This document shows positions 34,920 to 43,101 of a DNA stretch of 64,000 nucleotides, one piece after another. This DNA is from Enterococcus timonensis (lineage in GTDB: Bacteria; Bacillota; Bacilli; Lactobacillales; Enterococcaceae). The notes beneath the pieces are model-generated. The model saw nothing but the letters and a program-made list of their open reading frames with translations, was not told the origin of the DNA and did not search any database. Position numbers and translations under genes: made by a program. Within the stretch, counting starts at the first letter, position 1. The number at the start of each line of letters is the position of its first letter. The DNA lies in contig NZ_FNVY01000004.1 of NCBI RefSeq assembly GCF_900104595.1, positions 310,001-374,000 on the forward strand, read 5' to 3'.

Positions 34920-36617
34920 ATGCAAGAATATTTTAAGTTGCGACTATTCTTTAAAGAAAATAGTACCACTTTTTCATTAAGCGAGTTGGCTTTTTCTTGG
35001 GAAGTTTCGACAAAACAAGCCCGGCGCCGTCTGCAAAAATTTCAAGAAGAAAACTTGCTAACTTTTACTCCTGGACTCGGTCGCGGCAATCTTTCGAAAA
35101 TTAGTTTTAATAGTTCGTTTCAACAAGAGTATAGCGAGGCCGTCGCTTTTGCCTTAAATCAGGAAAATTTTAAAGAGTTGAGTACGCTGTTAGATTTGCC
35201 CGTGCCGGCTGAATGGTTGCAGCCTTTTTATCAAGAAATACAAAAACATTTTGGTGTGACAACTGATAATGAAGAGTTTACCGTGATGCGGCAATTTATG
35301 ATCCGGCCCCTGACGACGCTTGATCCGCTGAAGACCTCGATTTTTCGCGAGGTGAATATTCTCTATCAGTTAGGCGATTGTCTAGTAAAAATCAATGACG
35401 GAAAGCTTTTGCCTGGTTTAGCTCATCATTGGCAATTTAATTCGGAGAATCTTAGTTGGACATTTTATTTGCGCAAGGGGGTTTTATTTCATCACGGAAA
35501 AATATTGACCAGTGAAGATATTAGCTATACTTTCAAACGAATTCTTGACAGCTTTCGTCCATGGCAACTGGAACACTTAGTAAAAATTGTGCCTGCGGGC
35601 CAGTATCGTGTGACTTTTTATTTTAACCAAGAAGAGCCGTTGTTTCCAGCTTATTTAATAAGTTCATTATTTATTATTTTACCTAGTGATCGGCCTTTTT
35701 CTCCGGAAAATTGGAGTGGGACCGGGGCTTTTCGTTTGAAAGAAAATAATCAACAGCAAAGTGTCTTACATGCGTTTGATCAATATTATGACAAGCGCCC
35801 GCTACTTGATGAGGTGCAATTAATTGTCATGGATACTGACGAAAAAAAAAATCGGCAAGAGCTTTTAAAACGTGGGTACAAATTAGTTCAACAAGAAACT
35901 AGTGGCGTGGAATTTTTAGTGACCAATATGAAAAAGAACTCTGTCTTGCAAAAGCAAAAAGTACGACAAGCACTTTATGAGATAGCCGATCTTGCAAACT
36001 ATCCGAACCGTCATGGGGAACTAGCTAGTCATTATTTTTCAAGTGATGAAAATAAGGAGGAAATCCCTCAGAAAAGTTTGATAACAGCGCAACGATATTT
36101 AAAAGAAGCAAATTATCAAGGAGAAGAAGTGATCTTAGGATATGTGGAATATGCTCAAAAAGCCCAAGAGTTTGCCCAGTGGCTGCAAAAGCGAGCTAAA
36201 AAAGTTGGCCTTCATTTAAAAATTGTCGGTTTTTCTTTTACCAATGAATTTTATAATGATTTTATTGAAAAAAATGTCGATGTCGTCTCGTTAGGTGATA
36301 TTCCAGTGGCAGGCTCACTTTTTCCTTATTTGGAGTTTATCGCCAGTCCGACTTTGTTGATTCAGCGCTTGTTAGATGAACCGGCGCAAAAATATTTGGC
36401 GGAAATGATTGAATCGTATAAATTAGCGCCGATTACGGAGCGGTGCGCTGAGGATTTACAAATTGATCAATGGTTGACTAGCACATACCGGGTAATTTAT
36501 ACCATTCACCCGCAAAAAGAACATTTTATTCATCCGGTATTGGCAGGGTTAAATGCGCTAGCTTTAGAAAATTATGATTACCGTTTGGCGTGGACGGGTG
36601 ATGGAAATGATTTTTGA
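34920..36617 (+). CDS. SgrR-family transcriptional regulator
   Basis: 565 residues: an N-terminal winged helix (about 1-110, LSELAFSWEVSTKQARRRLQKF) joined to an SBP_bac_5-type solute-binding domain (about 150-540). This is the SgrR/YbaE architecture, in which the binding domain senses a small molecule. AAAGGGGAAA precedes the ATG. It is divergent from the MFS exporter and probably controls it. The physiological ligand is unknown. Confidence 0.85.
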   Translation: MQEYFKLRLFFKENSTTFSLSELAFSWEVSTKQARRRLQKFQEENLLTFTPGLGRGNLSKISFNSSFQQEYSEAVAFALNQENFKELSTLLDLPVPAEWLQPFYQEIQKHFGVTTDNEEFTVMRQFMIRPLTTLDPLKTSIFREVNILYQLGDCLVKINDGKLLPGLAHHWQFNSENLSWTFYLRKGVLFHHGKILTSEDISYTFKRILDSFRPWQLEHLVKIVPAGQYRVTFYFNQEEPLFPAYLISSLFIILPSDRPFSPENWSGTGAFRLKENNQQQSVLHAFDQYYDKRPLLDEVQLIVMDTDEKKNRQELLKRGYKLVQQETSGVEFLVTNMKKNSVLQKQKVRQALYEIADLANYPNRHGELASHYFSSDENKEEIPQKSLITAQRYLKEANYQGEEVILGYVEYAQKAQEFAQWLQKRAKKVGLHLKIVGFSFTNEFYNDFIEKNVDVVSLGDIPVAGSLFPYLEFIASPTLLIQRLLDEPAQKYLAEMIESYKLAPITERCAEDLQIDQWLTSTYRVIYTIHPQKEHFIHPVLAGLNALALENYDYRLAWTGDGNDF

Positions 36618-36620
36618 AAA

Positions 36621-36655
36621 TCAAAAAAAGGAAGCAGCAGAGTGCTTCCTTCGTT
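36621..36655 (-). terminator. Terminator of the gpx operon
   Basis: Minus strand GAAGGAAGCACTCTGCTGCTTCC hairpin followed by TTTTTTTGA; the + strand side lacks a T-tract, so it mainly serves the minus-strand genes. Confidence 0.65.
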
Positions 36656-36697
36656 GATCAGACAATATTATTTAAAAAAATTTTTTGGCGAATTTTT

Positions 36698-37171
36698 TTA
36701 TTTTAAATATTCTTCAATTTTTTCAGTCATTTTTAATGGCGATGTTTGAGGAGCAAAGCGAGTGACGGTTTTTCCATCGGGGCTGATTAAAAATTTGGTG
36801 AAGTTCCATTTAATCGCCTCACCCAACGTTCCACCAGCCGCTTCTTTTAAATATTTGAAAACAGGTTGCGTATTCGGTCCGTTCACATCATTAATTTCAT
36901 GCATTGGAAAAGTCACGCCATAAGTCAGGCGACACTGCTCTTCAGCTTTTTGGCTGTCGTCGACTTCTTGTTTAAATTGATTCGAAGGAAATCCTAACAC
37001 CACTAAACCTTGAGGACCGTATTGTTGATATAATTTTTCCAAAATTTCAAACTGAGGAGCCAAGCCGCATTTGGTGGCGGTGTTGACAATCACGATGGGG
37101 TGTCCTTGGTATTTTTCCAGCGAATAAGTTGCACCATCTGCGGTGGTAGCATTCAAATCATAAATTGACAT
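36698..37171 (-). CDS. Glutathione peroxidase family (thiol peroxidase)
   Basis: 157 residues. Peroxidatic Cys35 lies in NTATKCGLAPQ; GFPSNQF and the WNFTKF motif complete the Gln/Trp active site. Firmicute Gpx proteins use thioredoxin rather than glutathione as reductant. Its ATG directly abuts the stop of the upstream Lin0512 gene, so both are cotranslated. Confidence 0.92.
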   Translation of the reverse strand: MSIYDLNATTADGATYSLEKYQGHPIVIVNTATKCGLAPQFEILEKLYQQYGPQGLVVLGFPSNQFKQEVDDSQKAEEQCRLTYGVTFPMHEINDVNGPNTQPVFKYLKEAAGGTLGEAIKWNFTKFLISPDGKTVTRFAPQTSPLKMTEKIEEYLK

Positions 37172-37543
37172 TTATTTTTCCTCCTCATAATAAACTTCAA
37201 CTGAAGCAATCACGATATACATCAGCTCATTGTGATCATTTTTTTCCGACAAATAAATGCCGCTCGTAGTTTTCATTCCGCCAACTTGCAAATCTAGCGT
37301 GACAGTGCCATAAGGAATTAATTTTTTGACCGCCGCTTGATCCAGTTCGGAAAAATCAGCAGGAAGGGCGAGTTTAACCACAACTTCCATCGCATTTAAA
37401 TTTCCATCTGGCAAAAGATCAACAATGCCCGGCATCGAATTATGATAAATGGCGTTGCGCACCGCACGTTCGCTAGCTTTTGTAACATCTTGCCCATGAA
37501 CATCGACGCCCATCCCAGTTTGAATAAATAGTAATTTTTTCAT
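37172..37543 (-). CDS. Lin0512 family protein
   Basis: 123 residues. Begins MKKLLFIQTGMGVDVHGQDVTKA, the conserved N-terminus of the Lin0512 family (PF09585), whose members are small ring-forming proteins of unknown function. It overlaps gpx end-to-start, so a link to peroxide defence is suggested by context only. Confidence 0.82.
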   Translation of the reverse strand: MKKLLFIQTGMGVDVHGQDVTKASERAVRNAIYHNSMPGIVDLLPDGNLNAMEVVVKLALPADFSELDQAAVKKLIPYGTVTLDLQVGGMKTTSGIYLSEKNDHNELMYIVIASVEVYYEEEK

Positions 37544-37633
37544 AGTTCACCTCTTGTTATAGTTTACCACACGGCGAAATTTGTAGCCTATTAGAAAGTT
37601 TCCGCTTATAATAAATCGAAGGATGTGTTTGCT

Positions 37634-37951
37634 TTGTACAATGAAGAAAGTTTTTTAGAAATTGGTTTGCACGTGGTTTATTTACCAGCCGAAATGGAAA
37701 ATGGCCAACTGACTTATCAAGTGTTTTTAAAAGAATTACCGCTATTTTTAGGTGCTGGTGCCTCAAAACAAGCGGCTTTAATGCAACTGACTGAAAAATA
37801 TTTGGCTTATCGAGAAAAAGTATTAGCCGACCAAGCCTTAGAGCAAGAAGAAACCGAAGAAGAAAAAACAATGCAGTTAGCAATCGACGAATTATTGCGT
37901 TATTACGACGGAGAAACATTCGACGGCTTTCAACTGTCGGATAAAGAGTAG
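37634..37951 (+). CDS. Hypothetical protein, possibly HicB-like
   Basis: 105 residues from TTG 37634, which has GAAGGA ten bases upstream; GTG 37625 is nearly on top of that site. The first half (IGLHVVYLPAEMENGQLTYQVFLKELP, then a helix QAALMQLTEKYLAYREKVL) has the strand-strand-helix pattern of HicB-type domains but no HTH and no HicA partner next to it. The tail is acidic. Classification is tentative. Confidence 0.55.
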   Translation: MYNEESFLEIGLHVVYLPAEMENGQLTYQVFLKELPLFLGAGASKQAALMQLTEKYLAYREKVLADQALEQEETEEEKTMQLAIDELLRYYDGETFDGFQLSDKE

Positions 37952-38004
37952 CGATGATTTGACTGACACGTAGCAAAATTAGGAGCTATTTTAAAATAAT
38001 TATA

Positions 38005-38061
38005 TTTAAGACGAGTAGCTAAAGTTAGATTTTTAATCTGACGACGGCTACTCGTCTTAAA
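38005..38061. repeat. Long perfect inverted repeat
   Basis: TTTAAGACGAGTAGC (38005-38019) and its exact complement at 38047-38061, with an inner GTTAGAT/AATCTGAC pairing. No T-tract on either side. Flanking sequence resembles the hairpin repeats seen elsewhere in the window, so it may be a decayed member. Confidence 0.75.
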
Positions 38062-38071
38062 CGGAAACAAA

Positions 38072-38126
38072 TGAAAAACCCAGAAAAAATTAGCACTTTT
38101 AGCTAATTTTTTCTGGGTATTTTTTT
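38072..38126. terminator. Bidirectional terminator
   Basis: ACCCAGAAAAAATTAGC pairs with GCTAATTTTTTCTGGGT, with A and T runs outside. Confidence 0.88.
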
Positions 38127-38140
38127 GAAACGATCCAATT

Positions 38141-39439
38141 TTATTGAAGAAAATAATCTAAATCTGAGGCAATGGTTGGATAAGCAAAGATTTTCTTGGC
38201 TAATGTTTCACTCGTCCATTTCTCATCAATCGCAATGGCGAAAAAATTAATCAGCTCTTCGGCGTTACGAGATAACACAGCGGCGCCAAGTAAAGTTTTA
38301 TCAGCATTGAAACTCAATTTAACGAGCGCTTTTTCTTCTTTGATGCGAGCGGCGGTGTACCAATGCGTCATGTTTATTATTTTACTATCCGCTGCGACAG
38401 TTCCTACTTGGGCCAATTTTTCCCGGGCAAAAAGGACGGTGGGGATTGCCGGATAAGCGATAGGTTCTGAATGGCCTAATAAAAATTGAGCGATATAATT
38501 TCCTTCAAAACTGGAGACCGGCGTGAGCTTGGCTTGTTTTTTATCTAAAACATCCCCTAGCGCAAAAATATGCGGCTGATTCGTTTGCAAAAATTCATTC
38601 ACGACAATTCCTTTTTTATTAAAAGTGACGCCGGCTTTTTCTAATCCCAAATCGGTGTTAGCAGGGCGTCCGGTCGCACTTAATACAAAATCAGCTTGTC
38701 CCGAAAAATCTCCGCCAGTAACTAAAAATCTGCCATCTTTTTCTACAATTTTTTCCACATCAATGTCGACAAGATATTGTCCTTGATTTTTTTTAAATAG
38801 CGCAATATATTCATCAGCCAACTTAGAATCGAATCCTTTTAAAGCCTGGGAGCTCCGATTTAAAATGGTCACTTCACTACCAAATCCAGCGGCTAAATGA
38901 GCAAGTTCAAAGGCGATGTAACCTGCACCAATAATAATTATTTTTTTCGGTAGCTTTTCTAAGGCGAGAAAATCAGTGCTAGTTTTTAAAAATTCACTTC
39001 CGGGAAATTTTGGCAAATTCGAATGAGCACCCGTAGCAATAATAAATTTTTCTGCCTCGATTTTTTCTTTGTCAACAAGAATTGTATGAGCATCTAAAAA
39101 ATTTGCTTGGCCGAAGAAAGTTTTAATACCGGCGGCGTTAAACCCTTTTTTTGTATTCTTAGAAACAGGATCGGTGAAGGATTTTTTAAATGCAGCAGCT
39201 TGTGAAAAATCAACCTCACCGGCAACTTTTACGCCAAAGTCAACTAACGCTTCTCCAGCTGCTTGGGCTTCTAACGGCGCTAGCAAAACTTTTTTGGGAT
39301 CACAGCCGTCATTAGGACACGTGCCGCCAAATAATCTACGTTCGATGACCGCAACACGTAAGCCGGATTTTTTTAGCGGGTAAGCACAACTTGAAGCGCC
39401 GGGGCCGCTACCAATAATGACTACATCGAATTTTTCCAT
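38141..39439 (-). CDS. FAD-dependent disulfide reductase lacking the C-terminal HPT-E dyad
   Basis: 432 residues of the glutathione reductase/lipoamide dehydrogenase family. FAD motif GSGPGASS near residue 10, redox-active Cys41/Cys46 in GGTCPNDGCDPKK, NAD(P)-binding GAGYIAFELA near 170, and ALGDV near 290. The C-terminus reads KIFAYPTIASDLDYF, where canonical enzymes have HPT and a Glu; the catalytic His and Glu are replaced. Encoded just behind an OpuC/EgtU-like importer, so a small thiol substrate is possible. Confidence 0.8.
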   Translation of the reverse strand: MEKFDVVIIGSGPGASSCAYPLKKSGLRVAVIERRLFGGTCPNDGCDPKKVLLAPLEAQAAGEALVDFGVKVAGEVDFSQAAAFKKSFTDPVSKNTKKGFNAAGIKTFFGQANFLDAHTILVDKEKIEAEKFIIATGAHSNLPKFPGSEFLKTSTDFLALEKLPKKIIIIGAGYIAFELAHLAAGFGSEVTILNRSSQALKGFDSKLADEYIALFKKNQGQYLVDIDVEKIVEKDGRFLVTGGDFSGQADFVLSATGRPANTDLGLEKAGVTFNKKGIVVNEFLQTNQPHIFALGDVLDKKQAKLTPVSSFEGNYIAQFLLGHSEPIAYPAIPTVLFAREKLAQVGTVAADSKIINMTHWYTAARIKEEKALVKLSFNADKTLLGAAVLSRNAEELINFFAIAIDEKWTSETLAKKIFAYPTIASDLDYFLQ

Positions 39440-39440
39440 G

Positions 39441-40388
39441 TTACACCTCTTCTTGACTAATTTTTTTCAAAAATTCTTGGATAGTTAAATAGCCTAAAAC
39501 GCGCTGTCCTTGTGTGAGATTAACACCTTCAGTGGTAGAAAAAACTTGTAATATTTCTTTTATCGAGGTATCTACTGAAACTTTGGGCGCTTCTTTATTT
39601 TCTTTAGCTAAATCAAAATGATGGAGATGCTCAGCTAAAGTTTGTTTTAGAAAATGCTTTTCATCCGCAGTATCTTTAAAAAATTGTTGGACAAATTCCG
39701 TTGCCGGTTCATTAATAATTTTTTCTGGCCGATCGCATTGAACGATTTTTCCTTCGTGCATCACGGCAATTCGCGTCCCTAAACGCAAAGCTTCTTGCAT
39801 ATTGTGGGTAACAAAAACGATGGTCGTTTGTAATTTTTCATGCAACGACAATACTAAATCTTGCAAACTCGTGCGTGAAATAGGATCCAGTGCCGAAAAG
39901 GGTTCATCCATTAAAATAATATCCGGCTCACTAGCAATTGCCCGCAAAATACCAATCCGCTGTTGCTCACCGCCAGATAATTCTTCAGGCATCCGCTGAG
40001 CATAAACGTCTGGATCTAAGCCAACATCAGCTAACAGGTGGCGAGTAGTTTTATGGCGTTTTTCTTTACTCCAACCTAACATTTCCGGAATAACTTCAAT
40101 ATTTTCTTGGACGGTCATAGTAGGGAAGAGGGCAATTTCTTGAAGGACGTAACCCATTTGCCAACGAACTTTTTGCAAATTATAGCTACTTAAATTTTTT
40201 TCTTTAAAATAAATCTCACCACTACTAGGTTGAATCAAGCCGTTGATCATTTTTAAAGTGGTGGTTTTTCCGCTACCGGAAGGGCCGACGAGGACAAAAA
40301 TTTCGCCAGTGGCAATTTCAAAATTTAAATCTTGCAAAACTTTCTGCTCACCATATATTTTTTCCACATCTTTCATAGCTAAAATCAT
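39441..40388 (-). CDS. ABC transporter ATPase, OpuC/EgtUA type
   Basis: 315 residues. Walker A GPSGSGKTT at 35-43, signature LSGGEQQR, Walker B LMDEPFSALDP. The C-terminal 85 residues (from about 230) contain one CBS-like half domain ending in GQRVLGYLTIQEFLKK. The group covers glycine betaine/choline/carnitine importers and the ergothioneine importer EgtU. It is followed, two bases downstream, by the reductase gene and preceded by the fused permease gene with overlap. Confidence 0.85.
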   Translation of the reverse strand: MILAMKDVEKIYGEQKVLQDLNFEIATGEIFVLVGPSGSGKTTTLKMINGLIQPSSGEIYFKEKNLSSYNLQKVRWQMGYVLQEIALFPTMTVQENIEVIPEMLGWSKEKRHKTTRHLLADVGLDPDVYAQRMPEELSGGEQQRIGILRAIASEPDIILMDEPFSALDPISRTSLQDLVLSLHEKLQTTIVFVTHNMQEALRLGTRIAVMHEGKIVQCDRPEKIINEPATEFVQQFFKDTADEKHFLKQTLAEHLHHFDLAKENKEAPKVSVDTSIKEILQVFSTTEGVNLTQGQRVLGYLTIQEFLKKISQEEV

Positions 40389-41914
40389 TAGTCCACCTCC
40401 AGTAAATCATGTTGTTGTAAATAATCTTTAGCGACTTCTTGTGGGGTTTTCTTTTCCACATTGACGGCATAATTCATAGTTACCATTTCATCTTCGGTAA
40501 TTTTTCCAGCGAGTTTATTTAAAGCTTCCACAATTTCTGGATGCGTTTTGGCGAAACTCGTTTTCATTAAAGGAGCGCCGCGATACGATGGAAATAACTG
40601 CAAATCATCCGTTAAAGTGATCAAATCATATTCTTTAATTTGGCTATCGGTGGAATAACCGTCGATAATGTCTACATCATCATTCATTAAAGCCTGATAA
40701 CGCAAGGACGGTTCCATACTTTGCACCGAAGAAAATTCCAGTCCATATAAAGTTTGCATGCCGGCATAACCATCCGTCCGATCAATAAATTCTAACGTAA
40801 ATCCAGCGCGAATTTCATTTTGAATCGGCAATAAATCAGAAATATTTTCCAAGCCATGTTCCTGGGCAAATGCTCTTGTCACAGCTACCGTATAAGTATT
40901 TTCATAAGCCATTGGTGGAAGTAAAGTCATGGAAAATTGTTCTTGGAGTAAATCGGTGGCCAAAGTGGCGGTCTCTTCTGGCGATAAACTGGCGGGATCT
41001 TGATCGTTTTTCACCAGACTCGCTAAGACAGTTCCAGTAAATTCAGGATAAATATCGATTTGATCATTTTCTAAGGCGCTAAATAAAAAGCTCGTTTTAC
41101 CGAAATTTTCTTTAACGGTCACTTTTACATCAGAATTTTCTTCAATTAATTGCTGATACATCGCCGTTAAAATAGTCGGCTCAGCCCCTAATTTTCCAGC
41201 GATGACAATTTCTTCAGTAGCGCCAGGCCGATTTTGCGCCCAAGTTAAGCCACCGATACCTAGCAAAAAAATAAGTAAAACAGCTACCGTCACGCGCGGG
41301 CGCCGATTTTGTAAAAAACGAATGAGAAAACTAAAAGTAATTGCCAATAAAGCAGAACTGATGGCCCCGATAATTGTCAGCTGCGGCGTGTTGCGATCAA
41401 TGCCCAATAAAATAAAAGTTCCCAAACCGCCAGCGCCAATTAAAGCCGCTAAAGTCGCGGTGCCAATAATTAAAACGAGGGCGGTGCGAATGCCAGAAAT
41501 AATTACAGGTAGAGCAATCGGAATTTCCACTTTCCATAATTTGCGCCATTTACTCATACCAAAAGCAGTCGCCGCTTCTTCAATCGACGGCTGAATCCCA
41601 GAAAGACCCAGATATGTATTTTGAAAAATAGGTAATAGAGCATATATAATCAAAGCAATCAGCGCCGGCGTTGTGCCGATGCCGACAATTGGAATTAATA
41701 AACCTAACAATGCTAGTGACGGAATAGTTTGCAAGACGCTAGTAATTTGTAAAATAATCTCAGCACCTTTTTTATGAGGCGCCAAAATAATCCCCAAAGG
41801 AATGGCAATCAAACAAGCAATCAAAAGGGCAGTCAGTGAAATAATCAAATGTTGTAAAAGAGCGGCCAAAAGTTCCTCTCGACGCTCCACCAAAGTTGTC
41901 CAAAATGTATTCAT
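40388..41914 (-). CDS. ABC transporter permease fused to substrate-binding domain (OpuC/EgtUBC type)
   Basis: 508 residues: a six-helix BPD permease with EAATAFGMSKWRKLWKVEIP-type EAA loop (about 1-215), then an extracellular OpuAC-like binding domain (about 230-508, starting EEIVIAGKLGAEPTIL). The permease-binding protein fusion and length match EgtUBC of Streptococcus and choline/carnitine importers. Substrate cannot be settled without structural alignment; the disulfide reductase gene in the same operon favours a thiol compound. Confidence 0.85.
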   Translation of the reverse strand: MNTFWTTLVERREELLAALLQHLIISLTALLIACLIAIPLGIILAPHKKGAEIILQITSVLQTIPSLALLGLLIPIVGIGTTPALIALIIYALLPIFQNTYLGLSGIQPSIEEAATAFGMSKWRKLWKVEIPIALPVIISGIRTALVLIIGTATLAALIGAGGLGTFILLGIDRNTPQLTIIGAISSALLAITFSFLIRFLQNRRPRVTVAVLLIFLLGIGGLTWAQNRPGATEEIVIAGKLGAEPTILTAMYQQLIEENSDVKVTVKENFGKTSFLFSALENDQIDIYPEFTGTVLASLVKNDQDPASLSPEETATLATDLLQEQFSMTLLPPMAYENTYTVAVTRAFAQEHGLENISDLLPIQNEIRAGFTLEFIDRTDGYAGMQTLYGLEFSSVQSMEPSLRYQALMNDDVDIIDGYSTDSQIKEYDLITLTDDLQLFPSYRGAPLMKTSFAKTHPEIVEALNKLAGKITEDEMVTMNYAVNVEKKTPQEVAKDYLQQHDLLEVD

Positions 41915-41944
41915 ATATCCTCCAAAGTAAAAGTTTCTCTTTTA

Positions 41945-41974
41945 AGTTTACCGCACAAAAAAGAAATCCGACAA
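41945..41974 (-). promoter_or_regulatory. Candidate promoter of the importer-reductase operon
   Basis: Minus strand TTGTCG and TAAACT with an 18-base spacer, 30 bases before the permease start; overlaps the terminator stem next to it. Confidence 0.4.
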
Positions 41975-41992
41975 ACAAAAGGTCTGTCGGAT
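41966..41992 (-). terminator. Terminator of the FusB-like gene transcript
   Basis: Minus strand ATCCGACA pairs with TGTCGGAT and is followed by TTTCTTTTTT. The transcript would run through the hairpin repeats at 41998-42245 first. Confidence 0.6.
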
Positions 41993-41997
41993 AAAAA

Positions 41998-42245
41998 AGG
42001 TTGTTAAATTTGCGAATTGACTCGTAGGAAAATAGAAAAATGGTGAATGGACGCAAAGCGGTCAGCAGGCATTTTGTCTTTTTCAAAAGAGTCAGCAAAT
42101 TTCACACCGAGAAATAGGTTGTGCAATTTGCGAAATGACTCGTAGGAAAATAGAAAAATGGTGAATGAACGCAAAGCGGTCAGCAGGCATTTTGTCTTTT
42201 TCAAAAGAGTCAGCAAATTTCACACCGAAAAAAAGGTTGTGCAAT
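41998..42245 (-). repeat. Tandem 118-bp hairpin repeats
   Basis: Two nearly identical units at 41998-42115 and 42116-42233 with an exact 118-base period, and the start of a third (42234-42245). Each begins AGGTTGT and ends TTTCACACCGA; the outer arms AAATTTGCGAATTGACTC and GAGTCAGCAAATTT are complementary. Same termini as the elements at 32.8, 46.9 and 59.2 kb. No gene in the stretch. Confidence 0.9.
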
Positions 42246-42279
42246 TTCCAAATCGCTCGCTAGATAATGAAAACCTTGT

Positions 42280-42918
42280 CTAGCGCAAATGGTCCAAAAA
42301 TTTTTGAAAATGTTCGTAGTCATGAAGTTGCTGGTTACAAATCTCACCGTCCACGCAAATATAATTTCCCCGCTTCGTGTAAGTTCCTTCACTACCGGTT
42401 TTAGTCGTCGCCATAAAAAGCGCCACATTACTCGTGTGATGACAGATGGCACAAATATTTCGTTTAATATTTGGTGAAAAACTTCCGTAAATACCACGCA
42501 GTTGTCCATTTTCGCCGTCGCGTGCTAAAATAAATTTTTTCTGGCTACCGGGATCATTCCAACTCAAATAAGAATAATTTCTTAAATCCCAATTGGCAAA
42601 AGCTGGGGGATTTAATTTTTTTACTTTACGAAAAACTTTTTCCATTTGTTTTTGACTAGGCGCTTCAAAAGGACTGACGACATTTTTTAAAAGCACCAAT
42701 TCTTTTTCTAGGCGAGTTGAATTTATCGTGACGTCATCTAAGTGATTGCAAAACATTACTATTTCTTCGTGATTGCCGCCAATATTGGTAATTCTTTCAA
42801 AGGTTAACGCTTGAAAGGTGGCGACTGTTTTTAAATCATTGACACTATTGTAAGCATTGATTAATTGGTGTGCTAAAGCTTCGATGGCGAAATATTCCGC
42901 CGGTTGTAAATAAGGCAT
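42280..42918 (-). CDS. FusB-family EF-G-binding protein
   Basis: 212 residues, the length of FusB/FusC. Helical N-terminal part, then the zinc-binding C-terminal domain with Cys156-x2-Cys159 (ICAICHH) and Cys188-x5-Cys194. FusB-type proteins bind EF-G and free ribosomes stalled by fusidic acid; chromosomal relatives exist in Listeria and Enterococcus. AGAGGAAGATT precedes the ATG. A short leader ORF precedes it, as known for fusB. Confidence 0.85.
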   Translation of the reverse strand: MPYLQPAEYFAIEALAHQLINAYNSVNDLKTVATFQALTFERITNIGGNHEEIVMFCNHLDDVTINSTRLEKELVLLKNVVSPFEAPSQKQMEKVFRKVKKLNPPAFANWDLRNYSYLSWNDPGSQKKFILARDGENGQLRGIYGSFSPNIKRNICAICHHTSNVALFMATTKTGSEGTYTKRGNYICVDGEICNQQLHDYEHFQKFLDHLR

Positions 42919-42939
42919 AATCTTCCTCTTTTCTCAAAT

Positions 42940-42987
42940 TTACTTGTCGAAAATGCCTTGGTCGTAAACAGGCACCGTTTGTACCAT
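42940..42987 (-). CDS. Leader peptide of the FusB-like gene
   Basis: A 15-codon ORF, MVQTVPVYDQGIFDK, with a near-perfect AAGGAGGTGG site before its ATG, ending 21 bases upstream of the FusB-like start. Within it AAGGCAT (42953-42959) is complementary to ATGCCTT at the FusB-like start (42912-42918) and also to GTGCCT earlier in the leader (42970-42975). This suits translational attenuation. Existence as a peptide is inferred. Confidence 0.6.
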   Translation of the reverse strand: MVQTVPVYDQGIFDK

Positions 42988-43015
42988 TTTGACCACCTCC
43001 TTAAAAACTTTATTC

Positions 43016-43021
43016 ATTATA
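43016..43021 (-). promoter_or_regulatory. -10 element for the FusB-like gene
   Basis: Minus strand TATAAT 29 bases before the leader ATG; no clear -35. Confidence 0.35.
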
Positions 43022-43041
43022 ACTTATTTTTATTTAAAATA

Positions 43042-43095
43042 AAAAAAACAGCTCTTAAAAGATAGCTTGTTTCGCTAACGTTTAAGAGCTGCATA
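43042..43095 (-). terminator. Terminator of the flavin operon
   Basis: Minus strand CAGCTCTTAAA pairs with TTTAAGAGCTG around a partly paired loop (GTTAGCGAAACAAGCTATC), then eight T residues. Confidence 0.88.
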
Positions 43096-43101
43096 TTTTA
43101 A

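Noticed and set aside
41998..42245. Insertion sequence or MITE with encoded product
   Set aside because: Units are about 118 bp with no ORF of their own beyond chance; ORFs across the tandem copies are artefacts of duplication.
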